64,000 nucleotides of DNA from Candidatus Fredericiella danica (GTDB taxonomy: Bacteria; Chloroflexota; Anaerolineae; Caldilineales; Caldilineaceae), in assembly GCA_016713335.1 (NCBI GenBank), contig JADJPH010000002.1, positions 1 through 64,000 of the forward strand, read 5' to 3'. Positions within the stretch are counted from its first letter, which is position 1; each line of letters starts with the position of its first letter. Shown in pieces: positions 55,863-64,000 of the stretch. The translations under genes and the position numbers were made by a program. Under the pieces are notes generated by a model. That model was not told the DNA's origin. It saw only the letters and a program-made list of their open reading frames with translations, and did not search any database.

Positions 55863-57620
55863 CTATGCGGCACGGGCGACGGCAGTGCGCAGTTGAGCGA
55901 GTTCGTGCCGCACCTTGTCCATGTCCTGGCCGGTGCGTTCAAGCTTTTCGCGTTCCGTGCGCACGAACCGCGTGTACGGGGCAACCGCCTCGCGCATGCG
56001 CTGGATGCTGTCGGCGAGTTCGGTTTCGAATTGTTGGGAGACGGCCGCGTCCAGTTGTGTGCGCAGTTCTGCGATCTGGCTGCGCAGCGTTGTCTTGAGT
56101 TTGTTGCGGCGATAGGGCATCACGTAGAAACCCAATGCCGCCACCACGCCGGCGCCGAGGATCCCGGTGAAATCTAGCAGCGCGGTATGGAGCATCGCCA
56201 CGAGCACTGCGCCCAGTCCCAACGCACTGACCTCAATGGCCGCGGTCTGAATCAGGGCGCCCTGCACCTGCTGGAGTAGCTTTGCCGATTCATCACGCGG
56301 GTTGTAACTGTCGACCACGCCTTGGGCGGCCTGGCCGACTGAAGCGATCAGCCCCTGGCGGCTCAGTTCGAAGTCTGTGCCGACTTTGCCGACCAATTGA
56401 TCGGCGTGCTGTTCGGCGCGGCGATTGAGATAGTCGGTCAAGCCGCGCCATTGGCGGAATTCGCTCTCGACCATCCAGTCGATCAATTCGTTCATATAGC
56501 GATCGACTTCCCGTGCGGTGTCGGCGACCACCTCGCGCTCGAACTCAGCGCGCAATTTGTCGCCGTTGAGGAGTTCCCAAACGCGCCAGATGCTCAAGGT
56601 GTCATCAAAGAAGTGATCGCCACGCTCTGCCATGGCGTAGAGGACGTTTTCGACGTGACTGAGATGGTACTTAAAGTCGCGGCGCATGTCGCCTTCATAG
56701 GCGGCAAGCTGGTCCTCGATCACATCCAGGGCATTGAAGTCATCGCGCAGGACCAATTTGCGGCTGGCAATGCGTTCGCCATAGGTTTCGACCATGCGGG
56801 CGCTGACACCCAGCGGGTTGTCCAGTTTGAGGCGCACCCGCGCACCCGTATCGAGGCTTTGCAGGATATACTGCTCCAGCCTTGAAAACTGGCTTTTGGA
56901 CCACTGTGGCTCGGCTGGGGCGGCGAGGTGGTCGCTCTGTGCCCCCTGTTTTGCCTGGAGCGCCAGGCGGGCGCTGACGGCAAAGACTTCGGGCTGGATG
57001 CCCAATAACTGGCGTGCATTTTCGGACACGAACTGGATGATCTGTTCCCGCTCTGCCTGGGACTCGATCAGATCGATCTTGTTGACCACCACCACGATCT
57101 TCTTGCCCCAACTGCGAATGCGCTCCAAAAAGGCGCGTTCGCTTTCACTGAAGGGGCGGTCGGCGCTTGTGACGAACAGCACCAGGTCACTGCGCGGCAC
57201 GAACAACTCGGTGATTTCCTGGTGGCGCTGGATGACTGCATTGGTGCCGGGCGTGTCCACCAGGTTGATCTCGCGCAACCATTCGACCGGCAGTTGCACA
57301 ACCAGCATGCCGTCGGGGTTGACTGCCTGACTCGCTTCCTCGCCGTGGCGCAGGATCTGAATCTCACTCGTCGTCGGGAGCACGCCCTCAGTCAATAGTT
57401 TGTCGCCCAGCATGGCATTCAGAAAGGCCGTCTTGCCGGCGTTGAATTCGCCGACGACGACCAGTAAAAACAGTTCATCCAGTTGGCGCAGGGCCTGTTT
57501 TACGACCTCCAGGTCCTCATCGGATGCGCCCAGGCGCACCAGGAGCACCTGCAGATCTTCGAGCATACTGCGCTCGCGGCGGAGCAATTGATCCTGCTCG
57601 CGGGTCAAGACACGCTGCAA
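55863..57620 (-). CDS. Dynamin-like GTPase
   Basis: A 585-residue large GTPase. G1 is GEFNAGKTAFLN (residues 57-68), G2 threonines lie at LPTTSE, G3 is DTPGTNA (122-128) and G4 NKID (180-183). A helical stalk follows (about 220-470), with DYLNRRAEQHADQLVGKVGT. A hydrophobic hairpin (about 490-525: LGAVLVAMLHTALLDFTGILGAGVVAALGFYVMP) is the expected membrane-contacting paddle, and a coiled coil lies at the C-terminus. This is the bacterial dynamin architecture used for membrane remodelling or protection. Transcribed leftward with the GNAT gene; divergent from the cysteine hydrolase. Confidence 0.9.
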   Translation of the reverse strand: MQRVLTREQDQLLRRERSMLEDLQVLLVRLGASDEDLEVVKQALRQLDELFLLVVVGEFNAGKTAFLNAMLGDKLLTEGVLPTTSEIQILRHGEEASQAVNPDGMLVVQLPVEWLREINLVDTPGTNAVIQRHQEITELFVPRSDLVLFVTSADRPFSESERAFLERIRSWGKKIVVVVNKIDLIESQAEREQIIQFVSENARQLLGIQPEVFAVSARLALQAKQGAQSDHLAAPAEPQWSKSQFSRLEQYILQSLDTGARVRLKLDNPLGVSARMVETYGERIASRKLVLRDDFNALDVIEDQLAAYEGDMRRDFKYHLSHVENVLYAMAERGDHFFDDTLSIWRVWELLNGDKLRAEFEREVVADTAREVDRYMNELIDWMVESEFRQWRGLTDYLNRRAEQHADQLVGKVGTDFELSRQGLIASVGQAAQGVVDSYNPRDESAKLLQQVQGALIQTAAIEVSALGLGAVLVAMLHTALLDFTGILGAGVVAALGFYVMPYRRNKLKTTLRSQIAELRTQLDAAVSQQFETELADSIQRMREAVAPYTRFVRTEREKLERTGQDMDKVRHELAQLRTAVARAA

Positions 57621-57816
57621 TGTACACTATCCTTGCCAATGACGTAGGCCCGCGTGGGCAGGACTACGCTGTTGAAACCTCTCCCAACTTCTTTACGCAT
57701 ATTGCCTCGATCAAGTTGCATCACTGTCGCAAGGTTATTGTAACATAGTGCGCGCATGGGCGTCGTTGGCTGCCCACTTACCTGATTGGTGGCAGCGAAG
57801 GGTCAAAGGAGACGTT

Positions 57817-58848
57817 ATGAAAACTGGTTTGCCATTGCCCCCATTTTATGATCCGCATCATGTGGATCGCATCTTTCGCGTACCGTATGCCGAACGAGCG
57901 ATGCAGGCTGAAGCCTGGGCTGCCCAGTATGATATCCAGCCCGCCGCGGAGGATCAGGTGCGCGTGGCCCTGTTGGCGATCGATGTGCAGAATACCTTCT
58001 GTCTCCCCGATTTTGAGCTTTATGTGGGAGGACGTTCGGGGCTGGGCGCCATCCAGGACAATCAGCGTCTTGTCGAGTTTATCTATCGCAATCTGGGGCT
58101 GATCACGCAGTTCTTTCCCACCCTAGATACGCACCAGGCTGCGCAGATCTTTCATTCGATCTTCTTTGTCAACGAGGGCGGCGATCATCCGGGTCCAATG
58201 ACTCTGATCACCGCCGGCGACATCGAACGTGGTGTGTGGAAGTTCAACGAGCATCTGGCGGAAAGCCTTGGTGTCGATCCGGCGTATGTGCAGGCGCACC
58301 TCCGGCACTATACGCGTGAACTGGAACGCGAAGGAAAGTACGCACTCACCGTCTGGCCATACCATGCGATGTTGGGCAGCATCGGCCATGCGCTGGCGCC
58401 GATCTTTGAGGAGGCGATGTTTTTCCATGGTGTCGCCCGGCGCAGCCAGCCTGATTTTCAGGTCAAGGGCGACGAAGCGCTGACGGAACACTACTCAGCG
58501 ATCGGGCCGGAGGTGCTCAACGGACCGGACGGCCGTCCTGTTGGGGTGGCCAACACCAGGTTGATTCAGAAACTGCTCGCCTTTGATGTTGTGCTCGTAG
58601 CGGGTGAGGCGAAGAGTCATTGTGTGGCCTGGACTGTGCAGGATCTGCTGGATGGCATTGTGGAGATGGACCATGAGTTGGCGCGCCGTCTCTACTTGCT
58701 GGAGGACTGCACGTCACCGGTGGTAGTGCCAGGCGTAGTGGATTACACGGACGCGGCGGATGCTGCATTTGAGCGCTTTGCTGCGGCGGGCATGCATATC
58801 ATTCGTGCAACTGACCCGATCGAACGCTGGCTGCCGCCGCGGCCATGA
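57817..58848 (+). CDS. Isochorismatase-like cysteine hydrolase
   Basis: A 343-residue protein of the nicotinamidase/isochorismatase fold. The catalytic Asp is in [11 protein letters not shown] (D56), a conserved Lys lies in [13 protein letters not shown] and the nucleophilic Cys in [16 protein letters not shown]. It is longer than classic nicotinamidases, with insertions around residues 85-130 and 225-260. The ATG at 57817 has AAAGGAG seven bases upstream, so the longer reading from 57748 is rejected. Substrate unknown; nicotinamide or another amide is possible. Confidence 0.88.
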   Translation: MKTGLPLPPFYDPHHVDRIFRVPYAERAMQAEAWAAQYDIQPAAEDQVRVALLAIDVQNTFCLPDFELYVGGRSGLGAIQDNQRLVEFIYRNLGLITQFFPTLDTHQAAQIFHSIFFVNEGGDHPGPMTLITAGDIERGVWKFNEHLAESLGVDPAYVQAHLRHYTRELEREGKYALTVWPYHAMLGSIGHALAPIFEEAMFFHGVARRSQPDFQVKGDEALTEHYSAIGPEVLNGPDGRPVGVANTRLIQKLLAFDVVLVAGEAKSHCVAWTVQDLLDGIVEMDHELARRLYLLEDCTSPVVVPGVVDYTDAADAAFERFAAAGMHIIRATDPIERWLPPRP

Positions 58849-58876
58849 GTGGGTATTGCTTTCCCACTGGCATATG

Positions 58877-58904
58877 ACTGCCGGCGCTTGTGGGCGCCGG
58901 CAGT
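58877..58904. terminator. Bidirectional stem-loop between convergent genes
   Basis: ACTGCCGGCGC and GCGCCGGCAGT form a perfect 11-bp stem around TTGTGG, centred in the 97-base gap between the cysteine hydrolase and the leftward hibernation factor gene. There is no T tract. Confidence 0.6.
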
Positions 58905-58945
58905 GAAGTTGCGATCTTGCTTGATTCGAATGCGAGGGTCCGCGT

Positions 58946-59515
58946 TTAGCTGAGACTTGGCTGGAGCAGACCGTAGTTGCCGTCCTTGCGCCGGTAGATG
59001 ACGTTGACCGAGTTTCCCTTTGGGTTAAAGAACAGGAAGAAATCGTGGCCGAGCAGTTCCATCTGCTCCAGGGCCTCTTCTTCATGCATTGGCTGGACCA
59101 GGAATTCCTTGCGCTTGATAATGTAGCCGGGTTCTTCGACCTCTTCTTCGGCGGCCTCCGCGATCACCTCACTCTCGACCTTTTCGGTGGCAGCATGGGA
59201 AGCGCGGCGCCGGTTGTCATAGCGCCGTCCTTTGAAGCGGCGGATCTGGCTGGCGATCTTGTCGACGCTGGCGTCAATGGCGGCGAAGATATCGCTCGTC
59301 ACCTCTTCGGCGCGCATGATCTGGCCGTTGGCCCAGATTGTGATCTGTGCCGTGTAGCGGTCGTTGGCGCTGCGCGAAGTATTGTGACTCAACTCTGCGC
59401 GCACCTCACCAATCTTCGGTAGGTATCGTTCGAGCTTGCCGACCTTCTTTGTCACATATTCCTTCATGTAATCTGTTACGTCGACGTTGCGACCATGTAC
59501 GATTACCTTCATCAT
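58946..59515 (-). CDS. hpf: Long-form ribosome hibernation-promoting factor
   Basis: A 189-residue protein. The N-terminal 100 residues are the S30AE/YfiA domain that sits in the decoding site ([29 protein letters not shown] ... [23 protein letters not shown]). An acidic linker ([19 protein letters not shown]) leads to the C-terminal dimerisation domain ([33 protein letters not shown]), as in long HPFs that pair 70S ribosomes into 100S dimers. The ATG at 59515 has AGGAG seven bases upstream; 59521 leaves only one base. The promoter is 236 bases upstream (see 59751-59780). Confidence 0.93.
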   Translation of the reverse strand: MMKVIVHGRNVDVTDYMKEYVTKKVGKLERYLPKIGEVRAELSHNTSRSANDRYTAQITIWANGQIMRAEEVTSDIFAAIDASVDKIASQIRRFKGRRYDNRRRASHAATEKVESEVIAEAAEEEVEEPGYIIKRKEFLVQPMHEEEALEQMELLGHDFFLFFNPKGNSVNVIYRRKDGNYGLLQPSLS

Positions 59516-59745
59516 GGTCATGCTCCTTTCTGCGGGTACGTCTCTAGACATGAATGGAAACAATGGTTCAGCAACGCAGCAAGGCTGCGCCAATCACACG
59601 GCAAAGCGCGCGAAACTAGGCGCACTGCGCCGTGGTGGAACGCGTTAGATTTGGTACGGTCGGACTGTTTTGGACAGTTGGATACGATGCACTTTTTTCA
59701 CGGTAGTGGGGAGTTCCGGAAGCTGAATTGGAAGTAGCATCCATA
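59516..59745 (-). promoter_or_regulatory. hpf: Long 5' leader of the hibernation factor gene
   Basis: About 230 transcribed bases are predicted between the promoter and the start codon. No open frame in it is convincing. A GC-rich stretch at about 59580-59640 could fold, but no known riboswitch or leader is recognised. Confidence 0.35.
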
Positions 59746-59750
59746 ATAAG

Positions 59751-59780
59751 ATTTTAGTGCGGTTGGGCGTTGTTGTCAAC
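59751..59780 (-). promoter_or_regulatory. Sigma-70-type promoter upstream of hpf
   Basis: On the minus strand TTGACA (59780-59775) and TAAAAT (59756-59751) are separated by 18 bases. It is the best match to the housekeeping promoter consensus that I noticed in the window. It reads toward hpf. Confidence 0.65.
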
Positions 59781-59853
59781 CGACTTTTGTGGGATTAATT
59801 GACGGTTTCAAATTTTGTCGGTGACGGCCGGCATCGTGCGGTGGAAAACCAAT

Positions 59854-59887
59854 GGGAAAATGATCAACGCGGAGTTGATCTTTTCCC
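59854..59887. terminator. 14-bp stem-loop downstream of the glucosidase gene
   Basis: GGGAAAA, a bulged T and GATCAAC pair with GTTGATC and TTTTCCC around a five-base loop. It lies about 73 bases past the stop of the leftward GH13 gene. It also separates that gene from the hpf promoter. Confidence 0.6.
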
Positions 59888-59959
59888 TCCGTCCCCCTTA
59901 TCTGCGTCGCTGCAGGAGATTTTTCGTTACCTGCGAACCACACCCACGATGGGGTGGAC

Positions 59960-61564
59960 CTAGCGTACGCGCAAGATCAGACCCTCGTTCGGCTCCAGAT
60001 AGACCTGGCGGAGGCGGAGCGGGCCGCTGCTCTGCATTGCCGTGCTCAAGGCGATTTCGGCGTTGGTGCCGACGGCACTGAAGTCCAATCGATGGCGCTG
60101 TGCGCCGAAGTTCAAAACGACGAGATAGCGCGCGCCTTCGTAGCTGCGCAAATAGGCGAAGACATCGTCTTTGTCCGTGTCAACCGGTTCATAGTCTCCC
60201 ACCATGAGTGCAGGCGTGGTCTGCCGCAGCCCGGTAAGCGCACGGAAGTAACTCAACGTGGACAATGGGTCACGCGATTCCAAATCAACGTTGCGTGTCG
60301 CATAGTCATCGGCAAGCGGGAGCCAGGTTGTGACCCCGGCGGGCGCAAAACCTGCATTGGGGCTGGGGTCCCACTGCATCGGTGTGCGCTCGAAGTCGCG
60401 ACCGACGATATGTGCGATCTCAGGTTGATTCACCGCCTGTGGATCCTGCATCAGTTCAAAGGGCAGTGGTACATCTTCCATGCCGATTTCGTCGCCGTAG
60501 TAGGTGGTGGGTGTGCCGCGCAAGGTCATGAGCAACATCATGCCGGTGCGCGCCTGGTCGGGGCCAATGCGTGTGGCAAAGCGGTGTTGGTCATGGTTGC
60601 CGAGCACCCAATTGGGCCAGCCGCCAGGGGGGAGCGCCGCTTCATACGCATCCACCAGTTGGCGAACGATCGTCGCGCCACTCCGCATTGATCAACTGGA
60701 AATTGAAGGGAGGTGACATTCATCCAAATCAGCCCCGTAATAGTCCATCAACTGCTTGTTGGGCAGGTAGATTTCACCCACCATCATCCGGTCCTCGTAT
60801 TCGTCGAGCAGCGCTCGCATTTGGCGGATCACATCATGCACTTCAGGCTGATCTGCGGTGTAGATGTGCCGGAGGCCGAAGTGTGGGTTCACGCCATCCC
60901 AGTTGGGATCACGCGGCTCGTCGCGCAGCTCGGCGTCCTTGATCATGAGCCAGATCACGTCGACGCGGAAGCCATCCACGCCGCGTTCGAGCCAGAAGCG
61001 CATCTCGCCGAGCATTGCGGCCATGACGGCGGGATTGCGGTAATTGAGTTCTGGCTGCTGCTTTACGAACTGATGGAGGTAATACTGGCCCGTGGTGGGG
61101 TCGAAGGTCCAGGCTCGCCCGCCAAAGAAGGAAAGCCAGTTGTTGGGCGGGCCGCCATCGGGCGCCGGATCGCGCCAGATGTACCAATCGCGCTTCGGGT
61201 TGTCACGGCTGCTCTTACTGTCGAGAAACCAGGGGTGCTCGTCTGAGGTGTGATTGGGCACCAGGTCCAGGATCAACTTCATGCCGCGGTCATGAGCCGC
61301 CGCAATCAGGCGATCAAAATCGGCCAACGTCCCAAACATCGGATGGATGTCGGTGTAGTTTGATACGTCGTAGCCAAAGTCATGCATCGGCGAGGGATTG
61401 ATCGGCGAGAGCCAGATGCCGGTGACATTGAGGCTCTTCAAATAGTCCAGGCGGCGGAGGATGCCGTTTAAGTCACCGATCCCGTCACCGTTGGAATCTT
61501 GGAATGAGCGCGGGTAAACCTGATAGATAACGCCGGTTTGCCACCATTTATACTCATCTTGCAT
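59960..61564 (-). CDS. GH13 alpha-glucosidase/oligo-1,6-glucosidase (two frameshifts near 60711 and 60677)
   Basis: About 534 residues in GH13. The barrel motifs are DLVPNHTSDEHPWF (region I), GFRVDVIWLM with nucleophile D202, VGEIYLPN with acid/base E264, and GNHDQHR with the third carboxylate. GGPPNNWLSFFGGRAW and TPTTYYGDEIGMED are typical of alpha-glucosidases that trim short oligosaccharides from the non-reducing end. Restoring one C near 60711 and correcting one base near 60677 joins DECHLPFNFQLINAEWRD to TIVRQLVDAYEAALPPGGW. No signal peptide, so cytoplasmic. It follows the aldo-keto reductase gene on the same strand, 81 bases apart. Confidence 0.88.
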
Positions 61565-61645
61565 GACAGACTCCTTTGGAATAATCGATAAAGAAGCGAA
61601 TAGCCGGTTTTGGCAGGTGGATTTCGGCGGTTGGCACGCCTCACA

Positions 61646-62656
61646 TCAGCGTGAATCCATCAGGCGCATCTTCATCCACGGCGCCGTATTGTGAAAATTG
61701 GCGACGGCCGAACCTGGTGGCACGAGTTGGTCACAGGCAATGCGCAACTCATCCGTCAAGGTCATGTCCGCGATCGCCAGGATGTGTTCGAGTTGCGCAA
61801 CGGTGCGTGGGCCAAAGAGCGGCGCCGTGACGCCGGGCTGTTCTTTGACCCAAAGGATTGCGAGTTGGGCCGGCGACAGATGCGCGGTGCGTGCAGTTTC
61901 AATAAAGGTGTTCGCTACGGCAATGCCGCGTGCGGTCACGCGCTCGGCGTAGATCCCGCCGCGCAGCGCCGCACGTGAATCCGCCGGCACGTTCTGCGCA
62001 TCTACGTAGCGCCCGGCGAGTACGCCGGATGCCATGGGCGCCCAGGGAATGAGGCCGAGGCCATGTTTCAGCGCCATGGGCACAAGTTCGTTTTCGATGC
62101 GCCGGTCGAGAAGATTGTAGGGTGGCTGATCGGAAACAAAGCGCGGCCATCCATGGCGTTCACTGGCGGCAAGCGCCTCCATCACCTGCCACGCCGGGTG
62201 GGTGGTCGTGCCGATGTAGCGGACCTTGCCGTCACGCACGAGGATATCGAGCGCCAGCAGCGTTTCCTCGATCGGAATTTCAGGTGATGGTCTGTGTAAT
62301 TGATACAGGTCGATGTAGTCGGTCTGAAGGCGCCGGAGCGAGTCCTCACAAGCTTGCAGAATATGGCGCCGTGAGGCGCCACGGTCATTGGGGCCGGGAC
62401 CTACCGGATAGAAGACCTTGGTGGCAAGGACAATTTCGTGCCGGCGTCGCGTCTGTTGGAGCCAACGGCCGATAAACCGCTCGCTGTCGCCGTTGCTGTA
62501 GCTATTTGAGGTGTCAACCAGGTTGATGCCCGCAGCATGTGCGCGATCAAGGAGATCCTGTGCATCCGTCTCAGGTACGGGATTGGCGAAGTTATCGGCG
62601 CCGAGGCCAATCGACGATACTTTGAGACCACTGCGGCCGAGTTGGTGATATTGCAT
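61646..62656 (-). CDS. Aldo-keto reductase
   Basis: A 336-residue aldo-keto reductase, distinct from the one at 52 kb. D and Y of the tetrad are in [20 protein letters not shown] in [12 protein letters not shown] and H in [11 protein letters not shown]. The cofactor loop is [19 protein letters not shown]. It is intact. It may be in an operon with the downstream GH13 gene, which would suit a role on a sugar-derived aldehyde, but that link is inference. Confidence 0.9.
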   Translation of the reverse strand: MQYHQLGRSGLKVSSIGLGADNFANPVPETDAQDLLDRAHAAGINLVDTSNSYSNGDSERFIGRWLQQTRRRHEIVLATKVFYPVGPGPNDRGASRRHILQACEDSLRRLQTDYIDLYQLHRPSPEIPIEETLLALDILVRDGKVRYIGTTTHPAWQVMEALAASERHGWPRFVSDQPPYNLLDRRIENELVPMALKHGLGLIPWAPMASGVLAGRYVDAQNVPADSRAALRGGIYAERVTARGIAVANTFIETARTAHLSPAQLAILWVKEQPGVTAPLFGPRTVAQLEHILAIADMTLTDELRIACDQLVPPGSAVANFHNTAPWMKMRLMDSR

Positions 62657-62758
62657 CGGGTAGCAAATCGAAGTATGGGTGCTCTGAATGTTAGAATAGC
62701 GAAGTTACTTATCAGATTATCTTTACTACGACTGTAATCTATCAGCGCAAACGATTTT

Positions 62759-63640
62759 ATGCAAGAAGCTACGCCCAGTTCTACAGTCCGGCAAGATGCC
62801 GAAAAGGCATCGCTCTTTGCCATTCTTCTGCTGGTCGACAGCATGTTTTTCATCTGGGCCCGTTTGTTGCTGCCGCGCATTTCGCCTTTGGCGTCATCCT
62901 TCTTTGTGCTTGCGGTCGCCACCATCGAGGTCGGCGTCTTTGCGCTGGTGCGCCGCCAACTGCACTGGCGACCGGCTCTGAGCCATTTCTGGTTCTTTGC
63001 GAGCATCGGCTTTTTGATTGCAACGAGCACGGCTTTGGGCTACCTGTCGGTGGCGTACATCGATCCAGGAACGGCCTCGATGTTGGGGAAAGCCGGCGTC
63101 ATCTTCAGTCTGCTGCTGAGCGTGGTCTGGCTCCATGAACGACTTGCCAGGCCGCAAGTATTTGGGGCGGCGCTGGCGGTTGTCGGCGTGCTTGTGATCA
63201 GCTTTCATCCCGGCAGCACAACCGAGATCGGCGCCATCATTACGCTGGCGTCGGCGCTGCTCTATGCACTGCATACGGCAATCGTCAAACGCTACGGTGA
63301 GGCGATGCCATTCTTGGACTTCTTTTTTCACCGCCTGTTGTTTACGACTGTCTTTCTATTGATCTTCGCATTGGTCGGACGCCAACTCGTCTGGCCGGAC
63401 GCAATGACCTGGGGGATTTTGATTGTAGTCGGTACCGTCGACGTGGTCATCAGCCGGGCGCTCTACTACAAGACGCTGCGCATGTTTTCTATGGCTGTGC
63501 ACACGATCATCTTGACCTTGAGTCCGGTTGTGTCGATCGTGGTGGCGCTCTTCTTGTTTGGCACGTTCCCCAGTGTACAGGAACTGATTGGCGGCGCAGC
63601 GGTGCTGGCTGGGGTTGTCTTCGTCACGCGGGGTAGGTAA
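62759..63640 (+). CDS. EamA/DMT-family transporter
   Basis: A 293-residue membrane protein with ten probable helices in two EamA repeats. The first half ends [40 protein letters not shown], and the second repeat has [18 protein letters not shown] and [36 protein letters not shown], the standard end of each repeat. Such proteins export metabolites or drugs; substrate unknown. The start codon spans 62759-62761, with no strong ribosome site. It abuts the convergent MFS gene: the stops are adjacent at 63640/63641. Confidence 0.88.
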   Translation: MQEATPSSTVRQDAEKASLFAILLLVDSMFFIWARLLLPRISPLASSFFVLAVATIEVGVFALVRRQLHWRPALSHFWFFASIGFLIATSTALGYLSVAYIDPGTASMLGKAGVIFSLLLSVVWLHERLARPQVFGAALAVVGVLVISFHPGSTTEIGAIITLASALLYALHTAIVKRYGEAMPFLDFFFHRLLFTTVFLLIFALVGRQLVWPDAMTWGILIVVGTVDVVISRALYYKTLRMFSMAVHTIILTLSPVVSIVVALFLFGTFPSVQELIGGAAVLAGVVFVTRGR

Positions 63641-64000
63641 TCAGGCCAACCGGGCACGGTCTTCCGCCAGCGATTGGCTGGTGTAGCGCCGGAGGCGTGG
63701 GTAACGCCATGCGATCCAACCGGTAAATAGTACGGTGGCGATACCGCCGCTGACGATCGCAAACGGTACGCCCAAGATCGAGGCCACTACGCCGGCTTCC
63801 AGTTCGCCCAGTTGCGGGCCACCCATGAAAAAGATTTGGTTGATGCCGGTCATGCGGCCGCGCAGGCGGTCGGGGGTCATCACCTGGCGGATGGTCTGGC
63901 GAATGACTGTTGAGACCATGTCGCTTGCACCCGTGAAGGCAAAGAACAGATAGCTCAAGGCAAAGCTGGTGGAGAGACCGAAGAGCGTTGTTGCCAGACC
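63641..64000 (-). CDS. MFS transporter, C-terminal part (cut by window edge)
   Basis: The frame is open to the end of the window, giving the last 119 residues. The stretch IRQTIRQVMTPDRLRGRMTGINQIFFMGGPQLGELEAGVVASILG is characteristic of the MFS_3 (enterobactin exporter EntS-like) group, with two or three final membrane helices and a short basic tail. The start lies beyond position 64000. Substrate unknown. Confidence 0.85.
   Translation of the reverse strand, partial: GLATTLFGLSTSFALSYLFFAFTGASDMVSTVIRQTIRQVMTPDRLRGRMTGINQIFFMGGPQLGELEAGVVASILGVPFAIVSGGIATVLFTGWIAWRYPRLRRYTSQSLAEDRARLA

Overview
The window is GC-rich chromosomal DNA from a Chloroflexota bacterium, most like the Anaerolineae/Caldilineae by gene content. 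This placement is inferred from protein families, not from a marker gene: two membrane proteins with the 'YYY' (DUF2298, Chlor_Arch_YYY) motif, an Agl23-like (TIGR03663) membrane protein, a DUF5107-TPR protein, and secreted solute-binding proteins fused to NBR1-type Ig domains. No rRNA or tRNA gene was recognised.

Layout. 0-2.4 kb: a group II intron with an intact HNH-carrying reverse transcriptase. 2.5-11.6 kb: a sugar region with a DUF5107-TPR protein, a divergent AraC regulator, an AraFGH-like ABC importer and a GyrI-like protein. 11.8-34.5 kb: a long same-strand run of envelope genes: a DUF348/G5/3D protein, two YYY proteins (the first fused to a glycosyltransferase), four further polyprenol-dependent glycosyltransferase-like membrane proteins (two carrying beta-propeller or PA14 domains), an LysM-M23 peptidase and a serine-hydrolase-fold protein that has lost active-site residues. 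34.8-39.7 kb: a leftward CrtL-type lycopene cyclase and a MacB/LolD-type ABC exporter. 39.8-44.1 kb: two tandem secreted SBP-NBR1-Ig proteins. 44.2-48.8 kb: an MFS transporter and a large secreted beta-propeller-like protein. 48.8-50.9 kb: a decayed patch with remnants of a defence-type methylase and perhaps a helicase, a possible structured RNA, an unknown protein and repeats. 51-64 kb: housekeeping and accessory genes (PLP desulfhydrase, two aldo-keto reductases, two MFS transporters, SDR, GNAT, dynamin-like GTPase, cysteine hydrolase, ribosome hibernation factor, GH13 glucosidase, EamA transporter).

An overriding property: about 27 single-base insertions or deletions, many of them in short homopolymers, break 18 or so long genes, often as compensating pairs. 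Protein similarity runs smoothly across each break once one base is added or removed. This looks like residual sequencing error in a draft assembly, not pseudogene formation, so the split genes are annotated here as single genes with the break positions stated.

The most interesting biology is the 11.8-34.5 kb envelope locus, which looks like a machine for building and exporting a surface glycan, with sensor-like propeller and PA14 domains fused directly to glycosyltransferases, and the tandem SBP-NBR1-Ig secreted proteins, which have no importer beside them.
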